Below, one piece after another: positions 16,380 to 17,543 of a DNA stretch of 17,543 bases; within the stretch, counting starts at the first letter, position 1; the number at the start of each line of letters is the position of its first letter. This DNA is from Gammaproteobacteria bacterium (GTDB lineage: Bacteria; Pseudomonadota; Gammaproteobacteria; DSM-16500). The stretch is from the NCBI GenBank assembly GCA_004322325.1, contig SCTP01000319.1, positions 1 through 17,543 of the forward strand, written 5' to 3'. Made by a program: the position numbers and the translations under genes. Under the pieces are notes generated by a model. It worked only from the letters and a program-made list of their open reading frames with translations. It made no database searches and was not told where the DNA came from.

Positions 16380-17543
16380 CTACCCCCCAACTTTAACCGA
16401 AACATCCCGGAGTAATGCATCATTAATCTTCTTAGCTAACCGGCTTTTTGTACCAAATAAGCGTAATGTTCCATATTGGGCATGATCAGCCGCTGCAAAC
16501 TCCTTAATCATTGTTGCTTTGACCTTTAAGGAAGTGATGATGATATGAATGTTATCCCCTGCTATATAAGCCTCATACGCTGCATCAATATCACTTTTAA
16601 GCGAGTCCAACGCTTGCTTTCGATGCGCGTTACGTGGTTTGTAGCGTAAAACAATTTCTTGCAGTTTTTCTGCCAGCGTTACTAGTTCTCTAAAAGCATA
16701 AAATACTGGCTGAAATGCGCTAACAGTGTTCATATCTTCCGTTACTTTAAAAAAGCGTGCCATTGCCCGACCATGAGGCGTCCCTCTTCTTAAATGACCG
16801 AACTGGAGGAAGCGATACGTAAAATTTCGCCATTCTTCTTGAAATGATAATCGTTTCTCAAACAACCTGACCAGAGCAAGACTTTTTTTCCTAGCTATAT
16901 CCATCGCATCATTCTGTTCACTATACTCGAACATATAAGGATTGATGTAGTTAGATAAATCGTTAATATCTAATTTATCTACTAATGCCTTAATACAAGC
17001 ATCTCTTTTATCTGGATTAGGTAGTGCTAACGCGCAATGTAATGGCGCTTTTCCTTTATGATCTCTCGTATTTACCTTGGTCTTATTCGATGCGAGCAAC
17101 AATTCTAAAACTTCTATATTCTGATGGCTAATAGCCCAATGCAATGCGGTTGTACCTCCTTCTAGGCTATAATTCGGATCGTAATTCGCTGACAGTAAGG
17201 TTAAAGCAATGGCACAATCATTTTTGTGGATACCGCTACTAGCAGAAAACATCAGACAACCCATTTTATACTTTCTATCTTCAGGATTAGTGTATTTTGT
17301 TCTTAATAATTTTTTATAGATATGCGTATATTGATTCTGCGCAGCCACTAACAATGGATCAACAGGTAGTTTACGCCGAATCATATCTTCTATCAGATTA
17401 TTTCTATCTTCTTTTGTGAGTAATGGAAATAGATCGAAAATCATACAAAGTTGACTTTCATTTTTTAGTAGTAGAGATAAATCTTGTTTCTTTTGAAGAG
17501 ACAGCAAGAAGTACCTAGCCTCTTTTTTTGATAATAGTGCCAA
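16380..17543 (-). CDS. Ankyrin-repeat protein, 5' end outside the window
   Basis: At least 387 residues are present and the frame is open to the window edge; the first visible codon is TTG and may be internal. Ankyrin repeats are clear at about 132-175, with GTTALHWAISHQNIEVLELLL and GKAPLHCALALP. Weaker units surround them, such as GCLMFSASSG upstream. The C-terminal 170 residues are helical and charged without a recognised domain. No membrane segment is seen. The gene is AT-rich. Ankyrin proteins are a major effector class in Legionella, Coxiella and Rickettsiella, so secretion is plausible but not shown by this sequence. It lies 97 bases upstream of the ATPase gene on the same strand. Confidence 0.85.
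   Translation of the reverse strand: MALLSKKEARYFLLSLQKKQDLSLLLKNESQLCMIFDLFPLLTKEDRNNLIEDMIRRKLPVDPLLVAAQNQYTHIYKKLLRTKYTNPEDRKYKMGCLMFSASSGIHKNDCAIALTLLSANYDPNYSLEGGTTALHWAISHQNIEVLELLLASNKTKVNTRDHKGKAPLHCALALPNPDKRDACIKALVDKLDINDLSNYINPYMFEYSEQNDAMDIARKKSLALVRLFEKRLSFQEEWRNFTYRFLQFGHLRRGTPHGRAMARFFKVTEDMNTVSAFQPVFYAFRELVTLAEKLQEIVLRYKPRNAHRKQALDSLKSDIDAAYEAYIAGDNIHIIITSLKVKATMIKEFAAADHAQYGTLRLFGTKSRLAKKINDALLRDVSVKVGG

Overview
The window comes from a gammaproteobacterium that looks like a member of the Legionellales (the Coxiella/Legionella/Rickettsiella group). The evidence is a dcw (division and cell wall) gene cluster in gammaproteobacterial order, a short MurB encoded beside MurC, ankyrin-repeat and leucine-rich-repeat proteins typical of intracellular bacteria, and a tandem motif upstream of one accessory gene that matches the PmrA box described for Icm/Dot-related genes of Legionella and Coxiella. 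The genus cannot be fixed from the sequence alone.

Almost everything is on the minus strand, so transcription runs from the right edge to the left. Right edge to 14.1 kb: the end of an ankyrin-repeat protein, then a compact cassette made of an archaeal-type AAA ATPase, a ribbon-helix-helix (RHH) protein whose start overlaps the ATPase stop, and a BRO-N/DinD protein. A perfect 20-bp palindrome sits where the cassette's promoter should start transcription. The cassette runs without a gap into murE, whose Shine-Dalgarno lies in the last codons of dinD. 14.1-10.2 kb: murE, mraY, murD. 10.1-7.9 kb: an accessory island between murD and ftsW, holding a 435-residue protein of unknown function with a GxxH...E...GxxH pattern (candidate TIKI/TraB/EreA/ChaN-like hydrolase, candidate secreted effector) and, on the plus strand, an LRR protein with an F-box-like motif and a frameshifted tail. 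7.8-0.06 kb: ftsW, murG, murC, murB, ftsQ, ftsA, ftsZ, packed with 4-nt overlaps or gaps of a few bases. A Shine-Dalgarno and ATG at the extreme left edge probably begin the next gene (lpxC in related genomes).

Together the core genes make the lipid-linked peptidoglycan precursor (MurB, C, D, E, MraY, MurG), polymerise it (FtsW), and build the Z ring and divisome (FtsZ, FtsA, FtsQ). The cluster lacks murF between murE and mraY, ddl between murB and ftsQ, and ftsI/ftsL immediately upstream of murE. The two accessory blocks split it into at least three likely transcription units: ATPase-RHH-dinD-murE-mraY-murD, the 435-residue gene alone, and ftsW through ftsZ. No gene-free stretch exceeds about 125 bases. 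No tRNA, rRNA, CRISPR array or insertion sequence was seen.
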